This document shows positions 16,762 to 25,803 of a stretch of 47,039 nt of DNA, piece by piece. Positions within the stretch are counted from its first letter, which is position 1. Each line of letters starts with the position of its first letter. Under the pieces are notes generated by a model that saw nothing but the letters and a program-made list of their open reading frames with translations, had not been told where the DNA came from and did no database searches. The translations under genes were made by a program, and so were the position numbers. Source of the DNA: CAZIKB01 sp964539665 (GTDB lineage: Bacteria; Zhuqueibacterota; Zhuqueibacteria; Oceanimicrobiales; Oceanimicrobiaceae); the NCBI GenBank assembly GCA_964539665.1, contig CAZIKB010000045.1, positions 1 to 47,039 of the forward strand, read 5' to 3'.

Positions 16762-18063
16762 TCATGCTGACATTGCTAACTGTCTGGATTTCTCAATATC
16801 CTTCCTTGTAATTTTCTTGTCTTTTATCCGGGCATTATTTTCTAAAAAATCCAGAACTTTTGATTCTAAAACATCGTCCTCAAAACGATCTTGAGTTTTT
16901 TTATTTTTAAATGATTTCCTGAGCTGCTTTTCATCAATTCCACGCTCTTTTACCATGCGGGATATATATTGCTGTTTGTCTTCATCTGTAGATATAATAT
17001 TTTCAATATCGACAATTTTATCTTTCACCAATTCCCATTTAAGATTCCAGAGTGCACCCGGTCGATATTCTTTCCTGATTACTTCTTCATCAAAGTTTCC
17101 ATTGTTTTCTTTTCTCGCACTATTGACTATCGCATCGAGGTAATTGGTTATCATCGATTCAGGTAAATCAAAGGAATTTTGTTTAAGGATTTCATCAATT
17201 ATTCTGTCGCGTAATTTTTTTCTGCTGTTGTTTTGTGACTGTTGTAACAGTTGTTCTTTGATGTCAGATTTCAGTTCTTCGAGGGTCTCGAAGTTACCGT
17301 CATCCTTAGCTAAATCATCATCCAATTCCGGCAACTGTTTTGATTTAATCTCTTTAACTGTAACTTCAAATATTTCATCTTTCTTTTCTTTTGGATTTCC
17401 ATTTTTGATAGCAGCAATTTTAATTCTTCGGATTTCGCCGGCTTTTATTCCAAGCAATTGTTCAGTGAATTCTTTATTGTTACCCTCCACACTTAATTGA
17501 AAAAAGCGATCTTCAAATTTTTTCCCGATTATAGGAACCCCGGTAACGTCAACCTGCTGCAAGTCTGCAAGAATGTAGTTGTTTTCAACAGCCTCATTTT
17601 CCACCGGCTGCATTACAGCCATCTGCTCTCGCACGTTTTCTAATGCCTCTGCAACATCTTCTTCATCAACTTGATAGATTTCGCGTTCAACTGAAATGTC
17701 CTTATAGTGTTTTATCTCAATTTCAGGTACAACTTCTACTACGGCTTTAATGTGCAAACCTTTCCCAGGCTCATAATTAACATCTTCAAGTTTAGCTGGT
17801 GCAACTGGTCGCAATTTTTCTTTGGAACTGACTTCACTAAACACATTTTTTACCACTTCATCAAGAGCTTCTTTTTTTATCTCTTCACCGTAGAGTTTTT
17901 TAATTAAACTCAGCGGTACTTTTCCTTGACGGAATCCTTGTAAGCGTATATTTTTCTGGTATTTTCGATAGGAAGTATCAAAATATGGTGCTAATTCCTT
18001 CTCGGTTAAATCAACCTCAATTAATTTTTCATTATTCCCTTGATTTGTAATTTGTGATTTCAA
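16762..18063 (-). CDS. tig: Trigger factor chaperone
   Basis: A 433-residue ribosome-bound folding chaperone with peptidyl-prolyl isomerase-type middle domain. The ribosome-docking signature GFRQGKVP is at about 43-50. The FKBP-like domain (about 155-245) is divergent, so isomerase activity is uncertain. The helical C-terminal arms occupy 250-433. The start is TTG at 18063, with a weak AGGGA upstream; no in-frame ATG precedes the docking domain at a sensible position. First gene of the tig-clpP-clpX group. Confidence 0.92.
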   Translation of the reverse strand: MKSQITNQGNNEKLIEVDLTEKELAPYFDTSYRKYQKNIRLQGFRQGKVPLSLIKKLYGEEIKKEALDEVVKNVFSEVSSKEKLRPVAPAKLEDVNYEPGKGLHIKAVVEVVPEIEIKHYKDISVEREIYQVDEEDVAEALENVREQMAVMQPVENEAVENNYILADLQQVDVTGVPIIGKKFEDRFFQLSVEGNNKEFTEQLLGIKAGEIRRIKIAAIKNGNPKEKKDEIFEVTVKEIKSKQLPELDDDLAKDDGNFETLEELKSDIKEQLLQQSQNNSRKKLRDRIIDEILKQNSFDLPESMITNYLDAIVNSARKENNGNFDEEVIRKEYRPGALWNLKWELVKDKIVDIENIISTDEDKQQYISRMVKERGIDEKQLRKSFKNKKTQDRFEDDVLESKVLDFLENNARIKDKKITRKDIEKSRQLAMSA

Positions 18064-18109
18064 TGATTCCCTATATAATTATAAATAATAATACGTAATT
18101 AATATTATG

Positions 18110-18192
18110 TGCGAGAGGAGGGACTCGAACCCACACGAGCTATGCTCACTAGATCCTAAGTCTAGCGCGTCTGCCAGTTTCGCCACTCTCGC
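18110..18192 (-). tRNA. tRNA-Leu (anticodon UAG)
   Basis: The minus strand folds as a class II tRNA: acceptor arms GCGAGAG and CTCTCGC, the anticodon arm with loop CTTAGGA (anticodon TAG, reading CUA), a long variable arm (TGAGCATAGCTCG), and T arm GTGGGTTCGAGTCCC. About 83 nt without CCA, which is not encoded; the discriminator is A. A long variable arm with a leucine anticodon fixes the identity. Confidence 0.95.
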
Positions 18193-18331
18193 ATCGGGCA
18201 AAAATATATAAATTTTTGCAATTAAAGTCAATATATTATTTGATTTAAAATAGCTACTAATGCTCTCATACTCAAAGCCAAATGGCATTAGAATTGTGTG
18301 CGCCAGATTATAATAAAAGGGCAGGAGATTT

Positions 18332-20302
18332 TTATTCAATAACAGTAAATTCTAATATGAATGTTGAACCTGAACCAAGTTCGCTTTCTACAAATAAATT
18401 TCCTTGATGACTTTGTATTATTCCAAAACAAATACTCAGGCCCAGACCTGTGCCCGCTCCGACTTCTTTTGTTGTAAAAAAGGGATCAAAAATTCGTTGT
18501 TTATCCTGTTGTGAAATTCCTATGCCGTTATCAGTTATTTTTATACGAATCAAATTTTTTACTTGCTCGGTACTTACAATTAATTGTTTATCAGCCTTAC
18601 TGCTTGATTTCAGAGCATATAGCGCATTATTAATTAAATTCAAAAAAACTTGCTGTAATTGATCGTAATCTCCAACTATTTTAGGTAAGTTGGAATCATA
18701 TTTTTGGATTAACTCAATTGATTCCAATTTGAAGTGATATTGTTGTAAATCAAGAATGCTGTTAAGAACTTCATTAACATCAATATGTTGGTGTGATGAA
18801 TTATGTTTACGTGCAAATGTTAACAAATTTTTAACTATCTTTTGGCATCTTTTAGCTTCCTTGCAAATGACATGAAGGTCTTCACGGATGGGAGATGGTA
18901 TATTTTCTTCTAACAAAAGTTGTGTAAATCCAAGAATACCTGCAAGAGGATTATTTAATTCGTGCGCTACGCCGGAAATCAGTTGCCCCAAAGCGGACAA
19001 TTTTTCTGATTGCATTAATTGTTTTTGCAGGTTAACAATTTGAGAAGTATCTTTAATTACCATCAGGAATTCTTCTCTTCCCTTTAACGGAGATTGAGAA
19101 ATCATACAGTGCATGTTTGTACCGTCAGCATTCAATAATTCGGTTTCGTAAATTGAAGACCTGTCATGTTTCAGTTCTTCAATTTTTTTCTTAATTAAAT
19201 TTTTACAATTTTCCGGCACATATTCAAAAATATTTTTACCATTAAGGGCATGGTTTGAATAAGCATAATTTTTTGCAAATCGTTCATTGTAAAATTTTAA
19301 TGAACCATCCGCCCCCAGTGTGATGATTAAATCTAAAGAACTGTTCAGAACATTTTCTAATTCATTTTTTGTCCCACTCAATTCAGAATAAAGATTGGCA
19401 TTCTTAATTGCCATGCTGATTTGATTGCAAATAGAAGTTATTAGTTTAATTTGTCTCGAAGTAAAAAAATCCTTCTTTTCGCTTGCGACAAAAAGTGTTC
19501 CTAAAATATCGGTCTTATGCTTCAAAGGCACAAATAAAAAGGCATTAATGTTAGCCTCTTTTAGCTCATTAAAAAAAATGGAATTAAGCTCAGAAATACT
19601 ATTGTATATAATTGGTTTTCCCTCAGAAATTAAATTATCAAAAAAATCAACTGAGTCAGAATCAATGCGTTGAAAAGAGTTTAATACATTTAAAGGGGCA
19701 ATTCGCGCTTTCAAGAGCAGAGTATTATTTCTTGAATCTTTAGTATATATTGCGCATGCGTTCAACTCTAATAGTTGGACAATTTTATCAACAGCTCCGT
19801 TTAAAATAACCTCCAAATCTAATGATTGAATTAAAACTTCTGATAATGCGTTGAGCGCATGGAGTTCTTGATTTCTGATTAATATTTCTTTCTCCATGCG
19901 TTTTTTTTCTTGATGGATATAATGTTTTTCGGTAACTTTTTTAACAACACTGGGTAATATTTTTGGGTATCCTTTGGATTTTATCACATAATCAAATGCG
20001 CCGGCTTTCATTGCCTCCACAGCTATTTTTTCGTGCCCGTGGCCAGTCACCACGACAATTGGTGTTTCAATATTTTTTTCATTTTTAAGACGTTTTAGTA
20101 TTGTTACTCCGTCCTCGTTTGGCAAATCATAATCCAATAAAATTATATCAAAATTACGATCTTTTAAGACTTGGCAACATTCACTGTACGAGCCAACAAT
20201 ATTTACAGAATGGTTACTGGACTTTTCCAGACAATATTTTGATAAATGTGCGTGATCTGGATCATCTTCAACCATCAGGATTTTGAGTGAGTTATCTGTC
20301 AT
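18332..20302 (-). CDS. Receiver-GAF-PAS sensor histidine kinase
   Basis: A 656-residue cytoplasmic signalling protein without membrane helices. Domains in order: receiver (5-122; phospho-acceptor Asp57, acidic pocket Glu12/Asp13/Asp14), GAF (about 150-300), PAS (about 315-420), HisKA with phospho-histidine His447 in GVAHELNNPLAG, and HATPase with N box around 555-564, G1 DNGIG at 591-595, F box FDPFFTTK and G2 GTGLGLS. A receiver at the N-terminus means it may itself be controlled by another kinase. It resembles NtrB-like kinases in the H box. No response regulator gene lies beside it. Starts at ATG 20302. Confidence 0.9.
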   Translation of the reverse strand: MTDNSLKILMVEDDPDHAHLSKYCLEKSSNHSVNIVGSYSECCQVLKDRNFDIILLDYDLPNEDGVTILKRLKNEKNIETPIVVVTGHGHEKIAVEAMKAGAFDYVIKSKGYPKILPSVVKKVTEKHYIHQEKKRMEKEILIRNQELHALNALSEVLIQSLDLEVILNGAVDKIVQLLELNACAIYTKDSRNNTLLLKARIAPLNVLNSFQRIDSDSVDFFDNLISEGKPIIYNSISELNSIFFNELKEANINAFLFVPLKHKTDILGTLFVASEKKDFFTSRQIKLITSICNQISMAIKNANLYSELSGTKNELENVLNSSLDLIITLGADGSLKFYNERFAKNYAYSNHALNGKNIFEYVPENCKNLIKKKIEELKHDRSSIYETELLNADGTNMHCMISQSPLKGREEFLMVIKDTSQIVNLQKQLMQSEKLSALGQLISGVAHELNNPLAGILGFTQLLLEENIPSPIREDLHVICKEAKRCQKIVKNLLTFARKHNSSHQHIDVNEVLNSILDLQQYHFKLESIELIQKYDSNLPKIVGDYDQLQQVFLNLINNALYALKSSSKADKQLIVSTEQVKNLIRIKITDNGIGISQQDKQRIFDPFFTTKEVGAGTGLGLSICFGIIQSHQGNLFVESELGSGSTFILEFTVIE

Positions 20303-20530
20303 GAGTTAAATGCTTCCATTAAGTTGATATTTATATTTTAAATCGGGGTACTGAGAATAGCACAAGAATGTTCAGCAATCGGAAGGTGAATTCAAGTAAC
20401 TGCATATTCGGAAACAAAACTAATATCGCAATCAAATTAGTGTTGCGTGCTTTCAGAATAATATATAGAGAATTTAATAATAAGCAAGGGCTTTTGATTA
20501 TTTTACGATAATTTAATATTGACAAACAAA

Positions 20531-20560
20531 AAACTCCTAATCACCGAGGATTAGGAGTTT
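20531..20560 (-). terminator. Strong intrinsic terminator
   Basis: Twelve-base perfect arms (AAACTCCTAATC at 20531-20542 and its complement at 20549-20560) around a 6-nt loop, followed on the minus strand by TTTTTTG. It ends the transcript of the gene at 20595-21152. Confidence 0.85.
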
Positions 20561-20594
20561 TATAATTCACTCATTTTAGTATCATTATTGAAAG

Positions 20595-21152
20595 CTATTT
20601 AAAACTGAAAACTCTTTTAGTGCTCAAATATTTAATTGTGATGGGTTGCGTTATATCGAACAATTCTGGCAGCATAACTATGCCCTGATGAACTTCACCT
20701 TCGGTTATCACTCCTCCAAATTTAGAGTTTTGAAACAAAACAAAGAATTCATTATTATATTCTGATTCAGGATGCCAGCGTTTTTCATCTTGTTCAAACT
20801 GAATAAACGTAGGCTCTAATTCCACCTCTTTGTATGGTAATGTTGAAACAGAAAAAATCAGTGGTATTTTTTCTGTTTGCATGATCTTTTGTACAGTTTC
20901 AGTCACAATGTCATCATAAGCAACCAATATGATCATTGCGGATGGCCCGGAATCGCTATTTCGTACAAACAAGGAATTAACTTTTGATGATGAAGATGTG
21001 GTAAACTTTGAGCCGAAACCAGCGGAAGAGAATACATCTTCCAATAGATGTGGAAGCTTTTTAATATTAACCGGGACTTTCCCATAAATCCATTTATTAG
21101 AAAGTCCCAGTATCAGAAGAGTCAAAATTATCCCCATTCCAACTTGACTCAT
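20595..21152 (-). CDS. Small exported or membrane-anchored protein of unknown function
   Basis: A 185-residue protein with a hydrophobic N-terminus (MSQVGMGIILTLLILGLSN) and an otherwise soluble, mixed alpha/beta-looking body; I recognise no family. The ATG at 21152 has no ribosome binding site of its own. A perfect GGAGG stands 8 nt before another ATG at 21165, but that ATG is out of frame by one base because of a run of seven A. With six A the protein would start MKKQMSQVGMG, a textbook signal sequence. So either the assembly has an indel, or translation depends on slippage or re-initiation. A strong terminator follows. Confidence 0.7.
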   Translation of the reverse strand: MSQVGMGIILTLLILGLSNKWIYGKVPVNIKKLPHLLEDVFSSAGFGSKFTTSSSSKVNSLFVRNSDSGPSAMIILVAYDDIVTETVQKIMQTEKIPLIFSVSTLPYKEVELEPTFIQFEQDEKRWHPESEYNNEFFVLFQNSKFGGVITEGEVHQGIVMLPELFDITQPITIKYLSTKRVFSFK

Positions 21153-21499
21153 CTGTTTTTTTCATCGCAAATACCTCCATGTATTATAAATATTTGATTA
21201 TCTAATCAGCAAGATTTATGCCAAATTCATAGAAAGTTCTAAGTAGTTAATTTTAAAGAAAATTCATAAAAATTAAATTTGAGAATATAAATATTAATTG
21301 TCTGATTTCTGTACAATGTTCAATCATGGAACAGTGATGTTAAAACATAAGTGTCTTTAATTATTTTGATGGTGCAGTAAATCTTTAAATAAAGAAATGT
21401 TACTTTCAAAATTATCATTTTTTTTATTATTTTAATGCAAAGTGGGAGTTTATGGGGAGTTTTGTTGTCAATTATAATATAGTGCCAATGAATAAAAAA

Positions 21500-21600
21500 T
21501 GTGTTGGGGAATCCGGTACTCCTTTCAAGATGTGAGGTCCGGCCGGAAAATGGGTGAGCCGCTCAGTGCCAGGAAGTTGCATTGAGCGGCTATAATTTTG
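21500..21600 (+). ncRNA. Candidate structured RNA or structured repeat
   Basis: A GC-richer island in AT-rich DNA. CCGG/CTC at about 21513-21522 can pair with GAG/CCGG at 21534-21542, and a second hairpin, GCCGCTCA (21558-21565) with TGAGCGGC (21583-21590), is followed by TATAATTTT, like a weak terminator. A TATAAT lies at 21473-21478. The 15-nt core TGTGAGGTCCGGCCG (21531-21545) recurs exactly at 26036-26050. It matches no RNA family I can recall with confidence. Confidence 0.3.
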
Positions 21601-21745
21601 AACTTGACAACCTTATCACTTTTTTTGCCCCGCCAGCTACCATAGTACACATCTAATAAATCTATCACCATTCCCTGAATGCTATTAATCCTGGCCATTA
21701 TTTATCGATTATATTCCAGTAGATGCAGTTAAACCTTATAATATA

Positions 21746-21774
21746 TTGACTTCGGTACATATTTGTCGTATATT
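21746..21774 (+). promoter_or_regulatory. Sigma70-type promoter
   Basis: TTGACT, a 17-nt spacer and TATATT, pointing at the gene starting at 21955. A leader of roughly 175 nt is implied. Confidence 0.5.
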
Positions 21775-21954
21775 CAAAAATGTTAAGTTGTGTGAACATG
21801 ATAAATTGAGTAATCCGGGCCTGGTACGAAACTGTTCTTAAGGTGTTTTTTGGGGTGGGGACTGTAAAGTTAATTCCATCTGGTTGCACTTAATTCATGT
21901 TTAGATTAATTAAAACTTACTAAGAAGATTTTATTTAGCTCGTTTACAGCCTCA

Positions 21955-22881
21955 ATGAAAACATTTCTTGCATTTTTTTTAGTTGCATTTTGGAACACAT
22001 CCACACCTTCTCCTAATGGTTCAGTTAAATTAAACGACTTTAAAATCGCGCGTGCAGTTAGAAAAGCTGTCAGAAATGCGGATTCAACCTTGTTAAATGA
22101 CAGCTCATTAAACGCCTGGCGGGATTATTTAAAAGTCGCTGCTCTGGAGTTGAGGCTCCAACTCCAACCGTTAGTGTTAATTAAATTTGATGAAGACATT
22201 GGTTTTAGAAATCAATTAAAAACAATCATAGAATGGGAAAGTCTATGTCAAACAAGAATTACAGAGCATTTTATATATTATTTTAAATGGGATAAACCAC
22301 TTCCTGAAATGATTCTGCAAGTGCAGGATGCACATTATAACGAGCTAGCAAAACTTTTTCAAATTGAAGCTTTGGAAAAAATTCCATTTCGGTACGATTT
22401 AACAGTAGATTCATGTACAGTTTTTCCCTACGAAGACTTGAGAGGCGGGATTGTTTCGCCGTATCCGTTTGATTTAAAAAACGGTGCTTTGGCGATATTC
22501 TCTTTTTTAAATTCTGAATCCTTTTCGTTATTGGAACCTTTGTCAATAATCTATGGCAGTTATTTTCAAAATCCGTCAACCTCATTAGCATATTATGAAA
22601 ATTGTCTGAAAGAAGTAAACAGCAGGGGATATATTCCTGCGGCTAATCTATTCACACTTACTAAATTTGACAACTCATCCTCTCAAGAATGGTTTTCAGC
22701 ATATGCATTTGCTTTTAGACTCATTCAAAAATACGGTCCTCCCAAAATCGCACACTTTTTATCTCAAATAAACAGTGAAATGTCGCTGGCTGAATTTCAG
22801 AATACATTCAATGATATTTTTGGATTAAGCCTTTCAGAATTTGAAAAAGAATTTACTGGAGATTTGGTACAAAAGATGTAA
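21955..22881 (+). CDS. Secreted protein with a degenerate peptidase-MA-like pattern
   Basis: A 308-residue exported protein with an N-terminal signal sequence (about 1-17). The C-terminal half, from SLLEPLSIIYGSYF through SSQEWFSAYAFAFRLIQKYG to FGLSLSEFEKEF, follows the pattern of peptidase MA-like (gluzincin) proteins, where a helix carrying HExxH is followed by a helix with a metal ligand and an acidic tail. Here no HExxH is present at the expected place (LLEPLSIIY), so it is probably not a peptidase. Assignment is by pattern only and could be wrong. ATG without a clear ribosome binding site. It converges with the lipoprotein gene downstream. Confidence 0.7.
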   Translation: MKTFLAFFLVAFWNTSTPSPNGSVKLNDFKIARAVRKAVRNADSTLLNDSSLNAWRDYLKVAALELRLQLQPLVLIKFDEDIGFRNQLKTIIEWESLCQTRITEHFIYYFKWDKPLPEMILQVQDAHYNELAKLFQIEALEKIPFRYDLTVDSCTVFPYEDLRGGIVSPYPFDLKNGALAIFSFLNSESFSLLEPLSIIYGSYFQNPSTSLAYYENCLKEVNSRGYIPAANLFTLTKFDNSSSQEWFSAYAFAFRLIQKYGPPKIAHFLSQINSEMSLAEFQNTFNDIFGLSLSEFEKEFTGDLVQKM

Positions 22882-22914
22882 GTTTATGGTCTTTAATAAA
22901 AAGTTCTCATTACC

Positions 22915-22932
22915 CTGCGTCCTAGAACGCAG
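22915..22932. repeat. Small palindrome between convergent genes
   Basis: CTGCGT and ACGCAG arms around a 6-nt loop (CCTAGA). No T-tract follows on either strand, so it is not a standard terminator. Confidence 0.35.
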
Positions 22933-23002
22933 TGCCTAAAGTTGTAAATGCCCCAAATACCTATTTGCAGAAATTATTTAATTGCGTTCCGCTAAGAGCC
23001 AT

Positions 23003-24028
23003 TTATAACAACTCGACTCCTTTGCCTTTAAAAATTTTTTGTTTCTGTTCTAACTTTTCCCAAAATTTTTTATCTACTTTAGTGGAAATATTTAGTTCAG
23101 AACCTTGAGTGCTAATTTTGATATCATTTAACATATCAATAGCTTCCCTGTCATCGGAAACCATTAATTTTGCTATTGCTTTGAATCCTATTAACGATTC
23201 TTCAACTAACTGGGCTTCTTCTTTGGTTGTAAAATTCCCCTTCACAAAAATTGTGGACTTTTCATCTATTTCGGTATAAAAGATTAGTGATTGCAAATTT
23301 TCTATTGATTTGGTTCCTTGAAAACCTGAACCGTGTTTTCTAATTTCGTCTGCCCACTCTTCTGTTAAATTGTTTACATCCAGAACTGCCCATAAATGAT
23401 CTTTATAAGGAATATCATGAATGAATTTAGCCATTGTCGGATTGCTGAGTACATTCATGCTGCCATTTTGGGATTGCTGGATAACTGTTTTTAGCCAGCG
23501 ATCTCCTCCAATTAAAATTATCTCAGAATTTAAAAATGCAAATGAGAAGTCGTCTTTATTTCTACCTGTACTGCTAAAAATTGTTATGTCCTTGTATGAT
23601 TCTTCATCAATTTTATGTGGGCGCTCATTTTTCAAGTAATTGATGATTCTTTTTTGATTAAAGCTGCCTCTTGCAATTACGCCGGCAATATTTTCTTCAT
23701 CATTTCCACTTTTGGGGAGAACGCCACCCCAAATTTCATAAATATCTTTTTCAAAATCTAATCCAGATTTTTCTTTAAAATCAAGATATTCTTCATCCTC
23801 CCATTCAACGCGTGCCTTATTTTCCCACTCAGTTCGTAATTTTTCCCCAAAGGGTGTATTTCTTATTTTCTCACAATTTGCGTAAAAAATCATGTTTGTG
23901 TGTTGCGGCATTAAAGACAGATAATTCGATACACCAGCAGAAATTTCTTTTGGAGCATATTCATCTGAACATCCGTTAAGTATTAAAATAAAGCTCAGAA
24001 AAGTGATGTGTAAAATTCTTGATTTCAT
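23003..24028 (-). CDS. Lipoprotein of unknown function
   Basis: A 341-residue protein with a lipoprotein signal peptide: the lipobox ends LNGC with the acylated cysteine at residue 20. I place the start at ATG 24028, which has GGAG 8 nt upstream; a longer reading would run 24 codons into the ABC permease gene and lose the signal peptide. The body (NISTKVDKKFWEKL, TIFVKGNFTTKEEA, 'MPQHTNMIFYANC') resembles DUF3352-like proteins that consist of repeated substrate-independent alpha/beta modules, but I cannot assign it firmly. It follows the ABC exporter genes by 17 nt, so it probably belongs to that operon. Confidence 0.78.
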   Translation of the reverse strand: MKSRILHITFLSFILILNGCSDEYAPKEISAGVSNYLSLMPQHTNMIFYANCEKIRNTPFGEKLRTEWENKARVEWEDEEYLDFKEKSGLDFEKDIYEIWGGVLPKSGNDEENIAGVIARGSFNQKRIINYLKNERPHKIDEESYKDITIFSSTGRNKDDFSFAFLNSEIILIGGDRWLKTVIQQSQNGSMNVLSNPTMAKFIHDIPYKDHLWAVLDVNNLTEEWADEIRKHGSGFQGTKSIENLQSLIFYTEIDEKSTIFVKGNFTTKEEAQLVEESLIGFKAIAKLMVSDDREAIDMLNDIKISTQGSELNISTKVDKKFWEKLEQKQKIFKGKGVELL

Positions 24029-24045
24029 AATTAATCTCCAAAATG

Positions 24046-24885
24046 TTAAAAATCTTTTTTTGAAAATATATAGATTGATGCAAATAGCATGACCGCCCCG
24101 GTAATACTGGAGGTCCATAACGCTGAAAAGCTATCTATTGGTCGTCCCATAACAAGTGTTTGATTCATTTCGCCTAACTCAAATGTTTTCGGTAAAGCCT
24201 GGTATAATCCTTCCAGGAAATAGTAATAGACCTTGCTGGACAGAAGTGCATAAATTTTATCTTTCTGGACTAAAAATGGACTGAAGAACAAAACTGCATA
24301 CGCCACCATGACTGATACGCCTGCACTTTTCGTTGTTACACCAACAAATGAAATCAAAGCATACATAATAGCAAAGGCCGTAATAACCATAGGTATAGAA
24401 TATAAATATGGCAAATGCCAAAAACTTGTCTTCAGCGATAAAATTAGCCAGGTTCCAAAGATTAAATAGATCACGTTGAAAATCATAATCAATTGCGCCC
24501 CAAGAAAGCGGCCGATAAATATCATCGGTCTCGATAATGGTTTAGAAATCAATAATTCTATGCTGCCTTTTTCTATCATTGTTGGCACTAAATTGGCGGT
24601 GGCAAAGATAGAAAGGAAAATTCCTCCAGAAAATACAACTGTAGATATTACAGATTGGACTGTAATAATCATCTTTTCAACATCTATGCTTTGGGTTTGA
24701 TTAACGTCTTGTCCTAAAATCTTAACCATGGCCAACGCACCATCAACCAAATCAACATTTAGTGCGAATATAAAAAAGAGATGCACTATTGTAGAGAGTA
24801 TAAAAAATGCGATAAACGTTTTTTTTGCAAAAGATTCTCTAAATGTGAATCCGATAATCGCCCAAAGTTTAAGAACTGTCTTCAT
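24046..24885 (-). CDS. ABC-2 family transporter permease
   Basis: A 279-residue inner-membrane protein with about six hydrophobic segments, and a conserved core in which an extracytoplasmic loop (about 40-75) is followed by GSIELLISKPLSRPMIFIGRFLGAQL, typical of ABC-2 exporters of the NosY/GldF type. ATG directly abuts the TAA of the ATPase gene, so the two are coupled. Substrate unknown. Confidence 0.87.
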   Translation of the reverse strand: MKTVLKLWAIIGFTFRESFAKKTFIAFFILSTIVHLFFIFALNVDLVDGALAMVKILGQDVNQTQSIDVEKMIITVQSVISTVVFSGGIFLSIFATANLVPTMIEKGSIELLISKPLSRPMIFIGRFLGAQLIMIFNVIYLIFGTWLILSLKTSFWHLPYLYSIPMVITAFAIMYALISFVGVTTKSAGVSVMVAYAVLFFSPFLVQKDKIYALLSSKVYYYFLEGLYQALPKTFELGEMNQTLVMGRPIDSFSALWTSSITGAVMLFASIYIFSKKDF

Positions 24886-25803
24886 TTAATTTTTAACGTC
24901 TTTCTTTAGTATTTCAATGAAACTTTCTTCGAGGCTTTGTTTGTGTGGGATAACAGATTTTATGTCAATATGATGTTCTCGTAAATAATCAATGATTGCA
25001 TTTAATTTTTTTTGATTGGATAACGTAACCTGAATAAAACCATTATGTTGCTCCAAGTGTAAGCTATATTTGTGAATGTCCTGGACTGTCTCAGGTGATA
25101 ATTTTGAAGTTGCAAATCTATAGGTTTTGCTTGGGCTGGTCAGCTCTTCAACAGTTCCGGTGCGGATGAGTTGTCCTTTGTCTAAAATTGCGACTTTATC
25201 ACAAATCATTTCAACTTCTGACAGCAGATGGGAATTCAAAAAAATGGTTTTGCCTTCTTCTTTAAAGTGCAGTAAAATATCACGAATTATTTTTCTGCCA
25301 ATGGGATCTACACCTACAGTCGGTTCGTCGAGAAAAAGAATATCCGGATCGTTCATCATAGCTTGTGCTAATCCTATACGCTGCAACATGCCTTTTGAAT
25401 ATTTTTTCAGTTTTGTGTTTTGCCATTCTTCCATATTTACCAGTTTTAAAAACCGGTCTTTATTCGCAACCCTGCGGTTTTTCATTACACCTGACAATTT
25501 AGCATAATAGTTCAGAACTTCCCTCCCCTTCATGAAATCAGGGTAACGATGATTTTCTGGTAAGTAGCCAATTTTCTCTTTGACATCTATATCGTTTAGA
25601 GCATTACCTAAAATAGTAGCCGAGCCGGACGTTGGAAAAAGAATCCCAAGTAATATTTTAATCAGGGTGGTTTTGCCGGCGCCGTTGGGTCCTAAAAGAC
25701 CGAATATTATTCCGTGCTCAACCGATAAAGTGAGCTCACTCAGAGCTGTAATTTTACCACGACTAAATTTTTTTGTTAACTGGTAAGTCTCAATGGCGAC
25801 CAT
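24886..25803 (-). CDS. ABC transporter ATP-binding protein
   Basis: A 305-residue nucleotide-binding subunit. Walker A GPNGAGKTT (about 36-44), signature YSKGMLQRIGLAQAM, Walker B DILFLDEPTVGVDP and the switch histidine in FLNSHLLSE are present. The C-terminal about 80 residues are the extension usual for ABC-2 exporters of the CcmA/NatA/GldA group. Pairs with the permease just downstream. Confidence 0.9.
   Translation of the reverse strand: MVAIETYQLTKKFSRGKITALSELTLSVEHGIIFGLLGPNGAGKTTLIKILLGILFPTSGSATILGNALNDIDVKEKIGYLPENHRYPDFMKGREVLNYYAKLSGVMKNRRVANKDRFLKLVNMEEWQNTKLKKYSKGMLQRIGLAQAMMNDPDILFLDEPTVGVDPIGRKIIRDILLHFKEEGKTIFLNSHLLSEVEMICDKVAILDKGQLIRTGTVEELTSPSKTYRFATSKLSPETVQDIHKYSLHLEQHNGFIQVTLSNQKKLNAIIDYLREHHIDIKSVIPHKQSLEESFIEILKKDVKN

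Larger units (their letters stand above)
21166..21954. other. Long intergenic stretch (about 790 nt)
   Basis: AT-rich, with no convincing gene on either strand. It contains a hairpin-rich, GC-richer island at 21500-21600 and a plus-strand promoter at 21746-21774, listed separately. The rest shows nothing I can name. Confidence 0.6.

Noticed and set aside
18079..18339. Open frame of 86 residues on the minus strand
   Set aside because: It runs through the tRNA-Leu gene and has no ribosome binding site.
20331..20525. Open frame of 64 residues on the minus strand
   Set aside because: AT-rich spacer, no ribosome binding site, no recognisable content.
21525..21560. Similarity of AGGTCCGG to the tip of bacterial SRP RNA
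   Set aside because: Only the few bases match; the GGAAGGAAGCAG part that follows in SRP RNA is absent, and the core occurs twice in the window.
21698..21889. Open frame of 63 residues on the minus strand
   Set aside because: It opposes a promoter in the spacer and has no start signal.
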